This document shows positions 1 through 11,700 of a DNA stretch of 64,000 bases, piece after piece. Every line of letters starts with the position of its first letter. The first letter of the stretch is position 1. The translations under genes and the position numbers were made by a program. The notes under the pieces were generated by a model. It searched no databases. It was given only the letters and a program-made list of their open reading frames with translations, and was not told where the DNA came from. Where the stretch lies: the NCBI GenBank assembly GCA_025331445.1, contig JAIWNE010000022.1, positions 62,001 to 126,000 on the forward strand, read 5' to 3'. This stretch comes from Blakeslea trispora (lineage: Eukaryota; Mucoromycota; Mucoromycetes; Mucorales; Choanephoraceae).

Positions 1-1738
1 TTATCACTTTACCAAATAAAGTTATATTTCTCCATTTTAATCATCAGCAAGCAATTTAGCTTTCTACAGAAGGGCATTTTTCTTCAAAAAGTAGTATGGC
101 GTTCATACTCATTGGTTAGTGTGCAAGTCAAAAACGCTAACCAATCACATTAAACAAAAATGTAATAGAGAAATATGCCAATTGTTTCATCTTATTGTAT
201 TCGTGTCAAATTTAGACATAATCGTTAAAATAGCATCATTGAAAAAACTCTTGCTTTTCTGCTGCTTGGCTGCCACTAGAAAGAACTTTCAACATTTGAT
301 GAATGCCTTCTACATGAAACAGAAATTTAATTGGTTATATATCTCTTCTACCTTATTCGATCATGGTACACTCCTATCTCAAGTGAGGATCGATTGCTAG
401 GAACAAGTTTCTGAATAAATCCCTGATATGTCATTATTGGGCCAAATTGGCTGAATTCCGCAAATAGGCTCTTTTTTTTTTTTCTGATCAGAGTTAAATT
501 TCCATTTTTTTTAAAGTCAAGCAAGTATACTATTATATCGCTTCTATTCAACACGGAACGGATCGATTTGGTTTTGTTCTTTTCTTTTCGATCTTTTTTG
601 CCAAGTTCGATTCGATGAAAACCAAAAAAAAAAACAAGTGTTCAACCACATGTATTCGTTTGTGGGCTGATAAATGATAACACACTCGATTTAAGGATAC
701 ATTGTTTGGTAGGAAGTTGAATTATAAGGGTAGTTCCAAACTAGGAAGAATTCAAATTCAGAATGGCCCAATTAGCGTTTACAGAACTCAGTTGCATAAA
801 GCAACAAATACACACTCGCCCAGAATAGAAGTTTGGGGACACTTTTTTATTTTTTTGAAACCCAGTAATAAAGATATGCAAATTGATGAGTTTGTCAATA
901 TGTCTAAATGATACTCAACTATGCTGTAACTTCTTATAGTATTACGCCTTTCATTTGCTACAAAAGTTAGTGCATTTTAATATTACCTTTAGCATCAATT
1001 ACTGCTTAGCATCTGCCGTTTGGATCTTTTGTTCAATTGATGTGTTTAGTAGCCCCTCTTACAGATGGTACAAAGAAAGTTCATTCATTGTTAGCACACA
1101 ACCGAGAATTTTCATTGTTTTTAATCGATGCTTCAAGAGGAGCGCTTGAAATAGCCGTATCCTTATCCTTGATCTAGTTAGTGATGTTAGTCACAGTTGA
1201 AGAAGGTACACAAACAAGGCGTGCGATCTCATTGACACAAGTATCATAAAGTAAAGCAAAACAAGACAATATGATGATCTGTGTGGTAGAAATCTGATTT
1301 TTAAGGCCCGTTCCAATTTTAATTCGGATAAGCGCAGATCAGCCTATTTTGATTCTTTTGGTTTTTTTTTACATCATTCAAGTTAGAAATGATGGTTAAA
1401 AAGAGGTTCCTTTTTTTTCTATTTAAAGAAAAAGCAGAAAAGCATAGAGAGAGTAGGAGTATAAGAAAGAAAAAAAGAAGGCTCAAGCAAAAAAAAAAGC
1501 CCAAGGAAAATTAAGTGTGTGGTTAACCCGATTTCGAAAGAAACTTTAAAATGGTTGAAACTCAATCTAATTCTTTTTTCTTTCTTTTTCATCTTGTTTT
1601 TTTTTCTATCTTTTGTATATATATAAAGTGCTATTTATTGTTATCTGCTTGTTTTTTTTTGTGTTCTTTTCTCTGTATATTATCTATTACAACCCTACAA
1701 GAGAATTATCTATATACCTTATCGCCTCTTTCAAAATA
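1..1738. other. gene-free left flank
   Basis: AT-rich DNA with homopolymer T/A runs. Every open frame here is under 100 codons, has low complexity and has no recognisable motif. I see no tRNA-like or rRNA-like segment. The last ~120 bases are a T-rich promoter region for the gene starting at 1739, including a TATA-like element. Confidence 0.6.
1622..1627 (+). promoter_or_regulatory. TATA-like box upstream of the F-box gene
   Basis: TATAAA inside TATATATAAAG, preceded by a T/C-rich stretch and lying about 115 bases before the chosen ATG at 1739. The distance leaves room for a short 5' leader. Assigned by position and sequence only. Confidence 0.45.
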
Positions 1739-3178
1739 ATGAATTATTATCAATGCTATGGAATGCCTTTAGTTACAAAAGAGAAAAGCTCGTTTCCCTT
1801 ACCACCAGAACTACTGCTTGAAGTGCTGAGTTATCTAAGTCATTCTCAAACCTCGCTTCATGCTGCATCATTGGTGTGTAAGGAATGGCTCTTTTGTACT
1901 ACGCCTATCTTATATGGACATCCCAAAATACTGGACACCTATCGTTGGGCTACCTTTATTCTTACTTTAACAAGACAACGCATGTCTTTCTTCTATGGTC
2001 ACCTTGTTCGTTCAATTGATCTCTCTTCAGGCAAATCAATAGGTATAAGTTGTGTGTTAAAATGAAATGGCTACCTAGAAACAGAGACTCACAATGGCTT
2101 GTTTTGACAGACACTAAAAAGGACCAAGAATTCTACAGAGGATTATCAGATACAACTTCCAATAGTGAAACCGCAGAAGCAGAGCACAGTTTGACTCAAG
2201 CAAGAAACGTGACCATCACCATCACTCGTAATCAGATCATTGTGGAAGACAACCAAGCAGAAACAGAACAGGATTTTGTTGCTAAAGGATTACCATATAT
2301 CATTGTATCAACCTCTTCATTGATTCAGATTGCTAATACCTGCAAGAACATCACTCATCTCAACTTATCGTCCACTAGCTTGTTACATGATAGTCAGGTA
2401 GTAGAAACAGGCGAATACCTTTCTACACTACAGCATTTTATTCAGCCAGGACTAACTCAAGTTCAAGTATCTATTGAAACAGCGATTGAATCGATTGGTA
2501 GAGAATGCACTCATTTAACGCATATCAAGATACAGCGATGTGAATGGGTCACTGCTCATGTTATCTGGATGTTCGCTTACTATTGCCCTTTTCTACAGCA
2601 AATGGATGCAAGGCGATCCTTTAAATGTACAGTCAAACGTTTGATCAATAATGTGTTGGAAGCGTCACATACCATACCCGCATCTACAGCCAATACTATG
2701 ATACCACCTCCTACATCTGCATCATCCCCAGCATCATCTTCATCATCAAATTCATATGAATCTTCATCATCTTCATCGCCTGTTCATTGGAGAAGGCAAC
2801 CACCAGATATCATCAATTCTTTTCTTTCAACAGACCGTATGTACAGCAATTATCATCATCATATGCACTATAACTTGAGCAGAAACCAAATACACCAAAG
2901 ACGGTCAGAAGAGTACTTTGCGGAAGGAGAAGAAGAGGCAACACAACATCATCGCTTAGAAGGTAGGTATTGATATATGTTAGAACGGTAGAATCGTTAA
3001 ATTGATTTCATTAGATGAGCTTTACGAACGTTTGGAGAATTTGATGGAAACAAGTCAAAATATGAGTCGCCATGTAGGCAAATCATTGAAGAACTTGGTG
3101 TATGATATTCTTGTGGACGCAAAAGATTTGGGTGCAATGGATCTCAGTTGGTTGCAACAATATGTTGGATCGTTTTAA
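1739..3178 (+). CDS. F-box protein with degenerate leucine-rich region
   Basis: Three exons: 1739-2042, 2111-2962, 3015-3178; 439 aa. Residues ~19-55 look like an F-box (PLPPELLLEVLSYL, then a VCKEW motif), the part that docks on Skp1 of SCF ubiquitin ligases. The middle (residues ~190-300) has LRR-like strands (LTHLNL/LTHIKIQRC type), as in Amn1/F-box-LRR proteins. It is followed by a Ser-rich low-complexity stretch and a helical C-terminus. The second intron joins ...HRLE to DELYERL cleanly. The first intron acceptor is less certain: 2110 gives a typical 68-nt intron, while 2086 would also keep frame but give 44 nt. The substrate cannot be inferred. A polyadenylation-like AATAAA follows at ~3200. 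Confidence 0.75.
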
Positions 3179-4087
3179 ATGATATTTCTTATATGTTTGA
3201 ATAAAAAAAAACTATGAATATTGTCTTTTACAACGAAATCTTGACTCTGTTTTCATTGTTTAACAATCAAATTATCTGATAATGAAATAAAGAAAAAAGT
3301 GCACTTATAAGGACATGTAAAGTTATAGAATAACCTGTAGTAATGTAATTCCAAACTATTACATCGATAACGGTTTCACTTCTGCTTTCTTTAATTTCCA
3401 GCTAACAATATTGATACATGTTTAGATCAAGCATTGCTCAAATGCAAAAACATTAATCCTTAGCCGGTTTGTCGTGCAACATAAATCAGCTAGTACAATT
3501 AATAGCTGATATTTATCAAAAGGTTCTTCTTTACATTCTGTGATTGGGCATTCAGAATTTAGAGATTTTGGGCTACTGCGACTGTGATGTTGCTTTGTAA
3601 GAAGAAGTAATAGCTTATATATCATATACAGTGTTCATTTATTTGAGAGTAATGGTACACCTGGTATGGCTTAGTTGTTGTTAGCAGTTAGATCATCTAG
3701 CATGTCTTCTTGGCTTACAATTGCCACTGTGATTTTACACAAAAAAAGAAGAAGCATCGTTCTGAAGCCATTGCCATTTCTTGCACTCTTATTTCATGTA
3801 GTTGATATAATCAGTATCAAGTAATTTATTCTCTCACAGAACTTACATTACGCACTTTGTATATGAAGTTAGAGAGCCTTGAGATTATGTTTGACACTCA
3901 TTCTTATCATAAATGACTCATCAAGGCCGTACAATTATATTGTCTTTGCTCAAAATCCATTTTACTTGCCAAAGTTACTTTTGATATCCTTTTTAATCTG
4001 AAGTTTAATTATTATTATTTTTTTAAAAAAAAAGAAGCCTTTATTTTCTCCCCTTCTTATTTTTTTTTTCCATTTGTATATTCAACA
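3179..4087. other. intergenic region
   Basis: About 0.9 kb between the F-box gene and the ArfGAP gene. It holds the 3' end of the first and a T-rich promoter of the second (poly-T/A tracts at 4010-4070). No coding motif or RNA gene is seen. Confidence 0.6.
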
Positions 4088-5501
4088 ATGGCAGAATATA
4101 AACAAAAGTTGTTCGAGATTCAAAAAAGACCCGAGAACCGTACTTGTTTCGATTGTTCTGCACCTAATCCCCAATGGGCAAGTGTAAGCTACGGCATTTT
4201 CATCTGTCTCGAATGTTCCGGTATTCATAGATCGTTTGGTGTTCACATCAGGTATGGGCTCTGTACTCAAAAACTGTCATCACTTTCTCAAGATGTCTAC
4301 TGTAGTTTTGTTCGATCTATTACCATGGACAAATGGTTTGACGATCAACTGAAAAAGATGGATGTGAGTTTGTTGCACTCTTATTACTAAAGCCAAACTC
4401 ATTTGTCTCCTCAACTAGATGGGTGGCAACCAAAAAGCAAAAGCATTTTTCGAATCGCACTCGGACTATGTACCCAGCATGACACCTCAGCAAAAATATA
4501 ATTCTCGTTTTGCTGCCCAGTATAAGGAAAAGGTAAAGTCAAAACTGTTGTGCTCTAAAAGCTTTACTTAAGCTATTGTATGAAACATAAAAGTTAGCTG
4601 CCGAAGTCGAAGGCCGTCCATGGACACCATCTTCTTCTCCTGCTACAAAAACATCGACTTCTTCAACTAGAACTGTTACATCACAGGCTACAAGGACAAA
4701 TGCAAGAACAATGTCAACTCAGCGAAATGAAAGTAGCGCCGGCGGTCTAGTGAGCCATAAGGAAAAGAATGAACAATACTTTGCTAATCTAGGCCATCTT
4801 AACGATTCCAGAGATGCGTAAGTTGTATGAATGCCGAGCCAGAGGAGACGATGACATCTAACTTGTGGATTTCTAGTACACTTCCTCCTAATCAAGGTGG
4901 TAAATATACTGGTTTCGGTAATCCAGCATGTAAGTTTCATTCTCAGCTAATATTAGATCTATTGACATAATCCATTCTTTCCTGTATAGTTGAAAATGCT
5001 TCCAGCTCAAGAACAAATACACCCAACATTGAGGATATCATGAACGATCCCATGCAAGCATTAAGTAAAGGCTGGTCTTTCTTGTCTTATGGCATGGAGG
5101 AAATTGGGAAGGTAGCTGCTGAAGGTGTCAAAGTGGTTGCTCAAAATGCAGGCGAATTCGGTCGTTATGCTAATGAAAACTATGTCAAACCAGCTCAAGC
5201 CCAATGGAATGACCCTAATTTCCGCAACAATATGAACGGTTATGTTCAAAACATTAGTGAAAAGACAAGAAGCCTTGTCAATGACTATACTGCTATGCCT
5301 AATCAATATAGACCCTCTAACCGCCCTTCTCAACATACCCATACTTCTACAAATGAAGATTTCTTTGAATCCACCATCAGCTCTTTACAACAAGACCAAC
5401 AACAGCAACACTACAGCAGTGCACCTGTTTCCCGAACAAGAACACCAGTCAAAAAAGAAACTAAACAAGCCCATTCAGATGACGAATGGGGTAGTTGGTA
5501 G
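4088..5501 (+). CDS. GCS1: ArfGAP of the Gcs1/ArfGAP1 type
   Basis: Six exons: 4088-4251, 4306-4363, 4419-4532, 4594-4817, 4877-4929, 4990-5501; 374 aa. The N-terminal ArfGAP zinc finger is complete (CFDC...CLECSGIHR, i.e. CX2CX16CX2C, with the catalytic arginine just after the last cysteine) and continues into [15 protein letters not shown] across intron 1. It stimulates GTP hydrolysis by Arf on Golgi membranes in COPI traffic. The middle is Ser/Thr-rich. The C-terminal half has amphipathic, membrane-curvature-sensing-like helices ([24 protein letters not shown]). The protein ends in an acidic tryptophan motif, DDEWGSW, resembling the Trp-based motifs by which ArfGAP1/Gcs1 bind coatomer delta-COP (inference). 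Length is close to yeast Gcs1 (352 aa). It converges on SSD1 with a 54-bp gap. Confidence 0.93.
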
Positions 5502-5555
5502 ATAGGATAGACATAGATTTGTATTACGAAAAAGAAAATAAATGTAACAAAACAT

Positions 5556-8500
5556 CTACAGAAATGGATTTGCAGCTAATACACGAATCAAGGGCGGATT
5601 ACGGGCAGGATCTGCAGTAATTACCACTGAGATGAAATGGAATAGGCGAATCAGCTGCTTTGACTGCTCGCGAAAGATACATACGACGGATTGCTTGGGC
5701 CTACCAACTGCAACAGAACTTTCTAAATAGGAGTGACCTGACTCAACTTCTTGATTGACTGTTGCTTCCCCTTTAATCCATTCCAATTCGAGCTGATCTG
5801 ATGAGAATCGCTCTTTTGATAAAGGTAAGTTAACCGTGTGAATTCTTCGCTCCAGCCCAAACTTGGGCACAATCACATCAAACGCGTCTTCCTGGATACC
5901 AACGACAACAGCCTGCTCTATAAGATGTATCACTCGGCTTGTGTTGTTTGAGAGATACAGGCAGGAAAACAGATGTTGTGTTTGGATATGTGCATGTTCT
6001 ATAGCGCGTATTTTAGCGTTTAGTTGTTGGACTGTTTTTTGAATTGTTTCAAAGTCCATAAAATAGGAGAAGTCGCGATGATGATCCAAGGCAGCTTCGA
6101 GTTGACGATGTACTATCGTGTCTGCATAGCGTTTAGTAGGACAAGTGAAATGCGTATACAAGGGGGCATTCATGGTATAATGACGGTATCGACTGATGTC
6201 TAATGCGCCTATACAGAAATACTTGGGTGGATTCATAGTTTTCATCACTAATGCTGTGATTATGGATTTTGCTGTCATGTCCTCAATTGTGTCCAGGAAT
6301 TGTTGCAATGCATGGGGAGTTTCAGCCTGGATAGCATAACCTAACCTGCCGAGATAGTCCACTAGCCTGTGTAGCTTTTGTTCATTAGGGGCTGATTGGG
6401 ACTGCAACAGAGCATGATCAGGAAAATGCTGGCTGATCTTTTGTGCAACTTGTGTATCGGCCAATATTCGTAGTTCCTCCAAGACGATCTCTGAGTGTAA
6501 TTTGGGATTTTCAGTTATGATCTGCTGAGGTAGCTCGGTTCGAGCGTCCAATACAAAAGTCACTTGAGGTGGTTGAGACAGCAAGGCTTGTCGACGTTGA
6601 CGTAGAGATTTTGCTATATTGAACAGGTTGCGCATTAGGTCGTTCTCCTCTGATTCCTGAATCACAGTGTTCAATGCAGGCAGGGTCAAGACATTTTCGG
6701 AACATATGACTGATTTACCGTACCATGTTTGTTGAATTTCTCCTACTTGATTCATCGACCAAACGATAGAGAAAGTTAAGCGAGCTTTGCCTTTTACAAG
6801 ATCAGTGCATTTAGTACGAAGACCATCTGGCCATAATGGCACTTTTTCCAACATAGTACATTGTACATCTATTCCTCTCAGTCTTGCTTCTCTATCTAGC
6901 GCAGAACCTGATTCAACAAAGGCGGTCAAATCAGTCACATGTAAGCCTATTTCAAACAGGCCGTCTGCCGACTGAACGATAGACAAGGCATTTTCCAAAA
7001 ATCCGTCTTGATCCTCAATCGTAATGCAAGGAACAGATCGAAAATCACGTCTTGCTTTAGTTTCAATCTCTTTTGCAATCTGGTCTTGATTTAATAAATG
7101 GGTTGGTATTTTCTTGTTGATGGATTCAGGATACGGCAAACAAGCAAGATTGTTATCGGCCAAAATGGCTTTAAGCTGAACATGAACATCTTGTACACTA
7201 CCCAACTCGTTCTCCAGTACACCAAATGGATGAAGCGAAGTAATAGGCCATCGTTTGACAGATCCCTACAGCAAGAGGATGAATATAATGTCGCATGAGT
7301 CAAAATGTCACTTTACCAAAAACAGTCTACTATCAAAAGATTCGCTATTTTCTATGAATCCTGGTGGTGCTTGCTCGATAGGAATAGCAATCAACGGTAC
7401 TCGCTTATCTGTTGGTTTGAACCAGATGATTCGAGGCAAGTTTTGCTGCTCATCTAAAAGTGAAGAGCGTTTGGTGTTGGGCCTTGTCAATCCAAGTGTT
7501 CCTGAAAACAACTGTTTTTGCATGCGATCTAGAATCGCCACTACAATACCACAATAACGAGGGGGGAATTGATCTACATCTTGCTCCCCACCAAAGATGA
7601 TTTCCTTTTCGTCTTCCTCATCGGGTTTTCGAATGACCGGATAACCGTTGTTTCTTGCCAATTTGGCTTCTTCCTTTTCATGCTTCTCGGTCATGATTTT
7701 CTCTACTTCTATCAATTTGACAGCTACATAATCGCCTTCCAGTGCTCGATTGCGATCTCGAGAACCACAGATATAGATATCGGCATTTAGGTGATCACAA
7801 AATACATAAGCATCAGAGCGATTGCGCTTGTTGACACGAAGTGTGCCACTGACTAGTGTATTGGACTTCAAGTGCGGTACAACAGAAGAAAAGCGAAGAT
7901 GAGAAATGAACAAAGGCTTGCGTTGCCCACCTTCTAACATATTACTGCAGGTAGACAGGCGATTTGTAGTACCAATGGTTGACTTTGGTCTCTGAGTACG
8001 CCATCCTCCTATGTTATTATCGATTGTTTTGGAAAGAGAGAGATGACGATGCTGAACAATTGAATCGGCTCCTGTACGCAACGAAATCTCCTGAGAATGA
8101 AACGTGTGCCCATTAGGTGCTGATAGACGTCGGTTTTGTTTGTCAGTCGATTCAAGTAACTGAAGATGAGGACGGCGTCCGCTTAATTTAGCCTCTGCGT
8201 CGGCTAATGCATCTTCCCTGGAAAGATGAGTTGATTCGATACCTGTATATTTAGGGAGGGACTGATGTTGTTTCTGGATAGCCTGCTGGCCTTCTTCATT
8301 AACAATCTGAAGACTGCTGATTCGATTGGTTTGTTTTGAGAGAGTTTGAGGTCTTTCATTTATTGATTTACGCTTATTGATCCAACTATTTCTCTTTGAA
8401 TAGAAATTCTGTACTAACAGCATTAATCACTTGTTTCAAAACAATTGGCAACAATTAGGTTTTTTTTTTTAATTCAATATTCACCTCTGGTGCATCAAAA

Positions 8501-8556
8501 AGTCCGCGTGTAGATTCAGGTGCAGTTTGTCCATTTAGATCTAGATAATTTTCCAT
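5556..8556 (-). CDS. SSD1: SSD1-family RNA-binding protein (inactive RNase II fold)
   Basis: Three exons (minus, 5' to 3'): 8556-8485, 8408-7317, 7265-5556; 957 aa. Ssd1 binds mRNAs, many for cell-wall proteins, and represses their translation under Cbk1 kinase control in yeast. Here a low-complexity N-terminus is followed by cold-shock/OB domains from residue ~190 (GTLRVNKRNRSDAYV, ICGSRDRNRALEGDYV, WFKPTDKRVPLIAIP), the KRWPITSLHPFG segment made across intron 2, an RNB domain from ~460, and the C-terminal RVLAANPFL. The aspartates normally found in the RNB active site are absent: the equivalent of TIDPxxxxDLDDA reads TIEDQDGFLENA, as expected for a pseudo-nuclease. It is shorter than yeast Ssd1 (1250 aa), mostly in the disordered N-terminus. 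The start lies in a separate 72-nt exon (MENYLDLNGQ). Confidence 0.93.
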
Positions 8557-8856
8557 TTTTCTTCTTAAGGAACGAAAGGGAGGATAACTCTATAAACACT
8601 AATGATATCAGAAAATAAAAGAAAAGAGCGAGAGTAAATGAATGGAATTGAAAGAGAGAGAAAAAGGCTCAGAAAAAAAAAGGAGAAATAGATAAAGTAG
8701 AAATAAGAAAAAGGCGGGTGGAAACTTGTCGAGAAGCATAAAGGGTGATAAATGTATTACGTTTTCACAATAAAAGGAGAAAGGAGGGAGAAGCACTTTT
8801 TTTTTTTAAATCTGATACACATAAACAAACAAGTAAAGCAAACCAAAACAAATAAC

Positions 8857-10601
8857 CTATGGGATGACAAAATCTTCATATTCAGCTGGTGTTTGAACCC
8901 AATCTTGAAAGTGTTGATCTAGCAAACAGATTTTGGCCTGTTGGTATGTGGTGGCTTGCTGTTTCGACTCTAGATAACTACTACTTTTATTGTTGGTGAC
9001 CTCCTGCCATTTCTTAAACAAGTTCCTTTTGCAAATAGAGGGCCTTGTTTTGTCATTGGCTGGTTTGTTCTTTGGCGCACCTTGTTTAAGTCCATTCACA
9101 AAGACCTCAGCTTTAGACATGCCGACCACATAGGAGATAGAAGTAGCACATGACACTACAGCTTTGTACTTTCCTAAAGATTCTAACCATGATTTTGATG
9201 ACTCAAATAAAATACCAGTAGATGCAATTTTAGGTTGATTTAGTTTATAAGGTGAAGGTAAGCCTATAAAGGGGGAGAAAAGGAGAAGATTTTTTTTTAT
9301 GAGAAAGTTACTTTTTCGATTTTCTATTCTTCTACCTAGAATAGGTTGAATTCTTCCATACAGAGCTCTTTCTAATGCAGAATGATCAAACATGTCCCCA
9401 ATTACGATAGAACTCAAATAAATAGGACTGTATAAAGAAGAAAGGAGGGCAGATTGTAAGCCTAATACATTCCATCTTGCCAACTTATCACTTTTTCACA
9501 ATAAACAAATTAGAATTTGCACTGCCTAACTGGTCACAAAAGTTACCTGCATGACATACAAATTGAAGGCTCGGAATCAAGACGGCCTGAATGATAAACC
9601 AAAGATATGAACAAGATGATAAATTATAAAAACAAGACATTTTTTTTACCTGGTTTAGTTCGCAAAATCCCAAGTTGATCAAACCCAAACCGACCTCTTT
9701 GAACATTTGCATCATGCGTCATTTTTTGTTTCTTTTTGTTTGCATAGACATGCTCTTCCAAGAATGAATTTATTACTGTTCGCTTCCTTTTCTTGCCTGA
9801 TTCGAATACTTCAAGAGATGCCGGAGTTTGTATGTCAGCCAATGCAGACATAGAAGCATCACCACCTTGTGTAAATAAAGGAGTCAGTTGTCGTATCATT
9901 GTGTGTGTGTATGTGTGATCTTCTTACAAGGTGACTGACTGATGTACATATGAAACGAATAATCAGCATGTTGCTTCCACACTTGAGTTTGTGAATCAAA
10001 AACAAATGGGCCTTCTTGTTCTTCTGTTTTGTTATTTGTTAAAGCTTGATCTAGTAAATACCTTATTTTTGGTCAATATTCAGTCAATAATATGATTTAT
10101 CGGGTAGTTACTTTATAAAACCTCTACGAGCAATTATTTCTGCATGACTATCGTTCAATACATCGCCCGTTTTACAAAGTTTGCTGAATGGTAAGCATTT
10201 AAGCCCTGTTCTGCATATATTAAAAAAAAGTTACTTTTTTTGTGCGACTCTCACTTTGTCCCCCCCCCCTTTATATTTTATATTGTTCATCCCCCTTCTG
10301 ATATGCTATTTCTTTGTTTTTTTACCCTATAGAAATAACTTTAGCTGTAAAATCATCCTCATTTTCTGTACAAGAGAGAAAAAGGAAATGGAGTGTCAAA
10401 ACAATAAGGCAACAAATAATTATCAAACTATCTTGCTTTTTTTTTTATCTTACTAAAATGAACCATTACAATAGAAGCCAAAACAGTCCATTCTGCTTTC
10501 GTATCATGTAAAATTGGTTTTCCTTGCTTTCCTAATTCTTTGTATTTCTTTAGACTGATCTCGACAATCTTGTCATCGAGATTAGGTATAGTGTGCCACA
10601 T
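8857..10601 (-). CDS. TAD1: tRNA-specific adenosine deaminase 1
   Basis: Eight exons (minus): 10601-10454, 10365-10326, 10210-10112, 10061-9928, 9865-9650, 9586-9547, 9490-9336, 9263-8857; 412 aa. Tad1/ADAT1 converts A37 to inosine in tRNA-Ala. The deaminase zinc site is complete: His85-Ala-Glu87 in [12 protein letters not shown], Cys141 in SPCGDAS, and Cys225 in [11 protein letters not shown]. The last two motifs are only formed by splicing. The signature [11 protein letters not shown]...[11 protein letters not shown] follows. The seventh intron (9264-9335, 72 nt) is in frame and stop-free, so an unspliced reading would insert 24 residues. It is removed here because the family reads ...[14 protein letters not shown]. 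It is divergent from the cyclin gene, with a shared 277-bp promoter. Confidence 0.93.
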
Positions 10602-10878
10602 ATGAATAACTCAATGAAAGTAAGAAAGAAAAAAAAAGCGCGCCAAAAATTGTTGTGATCGAGGAATTCAAAGGAGTAGAGATAAAAAAAAAGAGAGAGA
10701 GGAGAGGGGGGGGGTGAAAGGGTAACCAAGGTATTAAAATTTGGGGGGAGAAGGAGGGAATGATAAATTCGGAACTTTTTTGATTTCTAGGCAACAATAA
10801 AAAAGAAAAGAAACTTGCATCGAACCGACTCTTCTTTTCTCTCATCTTTCTTTCTTCTTTTTTATTATTGCTTTGGCA
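10602..10878. promoter_or_regulatory. shared divergent promoter of TAD1 and the cyclin gene
   Basis: 277 bp between two divergent starts. It has purine/pyrimidine-asymmetric tracts (AGAGAGAGGAGAGGGGGGGGG near 10692-10713) and several A/T runs. No clear TATA box was found. Assigned by position. Confidence 0.45.
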
Positions 10879-11700
10879 ATGCTCTGTATCTTATCTCTTA
10901 CCACAGCACAATTATCAGAATTTGTAGCTAAAATTGTACCAAAGATTTGGACAGGATCCGTCTTTTCGACTCATCAACGATTGAATTCCTTTCAGCATTT
11001 CTGCCAGAATATATTAAAGGCAACACAGATCAATCATTCATGCGTTTTAGTAGCACTTTATTATATTTATCGCCTACGCTTTGCATACCCATCCATCAGA
11101 GGGTCTATGGGATCAGAAGCCAGATTGTTTACCACAGCTCTTATTTTAGCCAATAAATTTCTTGATGATAATACATTTACTAGCAAGGTAAAGAGAACAA
11201 TTAGTACATGCCTGGCAAATAAACCTGAGCTGACATATGTACAGACATGGTCCGAAGTATCATGTGTTCCTTTGCGCGAACTGAATATCATGGAAATGGA
11301 ATTTTTATCTGCATTACAATACAGAACTTGCATTCACCAAACCCAATTTTTTGCATGGGCAAATCAATGCCAATATTGGTTAACACAACTACGCAAACAA
11401 CCAGCAAGACTTCCAACCACAAAGCGCTCATACGAGCATCTTGTTAGCATGAGTTCAAAAAAGAAGATTTCTTCTGCTCGACATCCTCATCCATACAAGC
11501 GCCTTTCTTTACCAATTCAACTAGTCGTGAGAGAACCTATGTTAAGTTGGTCATCTTCTACGTATCACCAGAACCAACCCTATCATCCTCACTATTCTCA
11601 TCGTTACCATTTATATCCTGCAACTGCTGCTGCTTCTGCTGTTGCTACTGCTGCAGCAGTTACAGCTATGAATTTAGATTATTCGAATTTTTATACGTAA
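10879..11700 (+). CDS. Pho80/PCL-type cyclin
   Basis: Two exons: 10879-11187 and 11245-11700; 254 aa. The N-terminal two thirds are a cyclin box of the PCL/Pho80 class that partners Pho85/CDK5-like kinases (INHSCVLVALYYIYRLR, LFTTALILANKFLDDNTFTSK, then TWSEVSCVPLRELNIMEMEFL). The 57-nt intron (11188-11244) is stop-free and in frame. It was removed because NTFTSK-TWSEVS is the conserved continuation. The C-terminus is Tyr/His-rich, then an alanine-rich run encoded mostly by GCN repeats. The specific function (nutrient sensing or polarity/cell cycle) cannot be told from sequence. The ATG chosen is the first in the frame and lies next to a T-rich leader. Confidence 0.85.
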   Translation: MLCILSLTTAQLSEFVAKIVPKIWTGSVFSTHQRLNSFQHFCQNILKATQINHSCVLVALYYIYRLRFAYPSIRGSMGSEARLFTTALILANKFLDDNTFTSKVKRTISTCLANKPELTYVQTWSEVSCVPLRELNIMEMEFLSALQYRTCIHQTQFFAWANQCQYWLTQLRKQPARLPTTKRSYEHLVSMSSKKKISSARHPHPYKRLSLPIQLVVREPMLSWSSSTYHQNQPYHPHYSHRYHLYPATAAASAVATAAAVTAMNLDYSNFYT

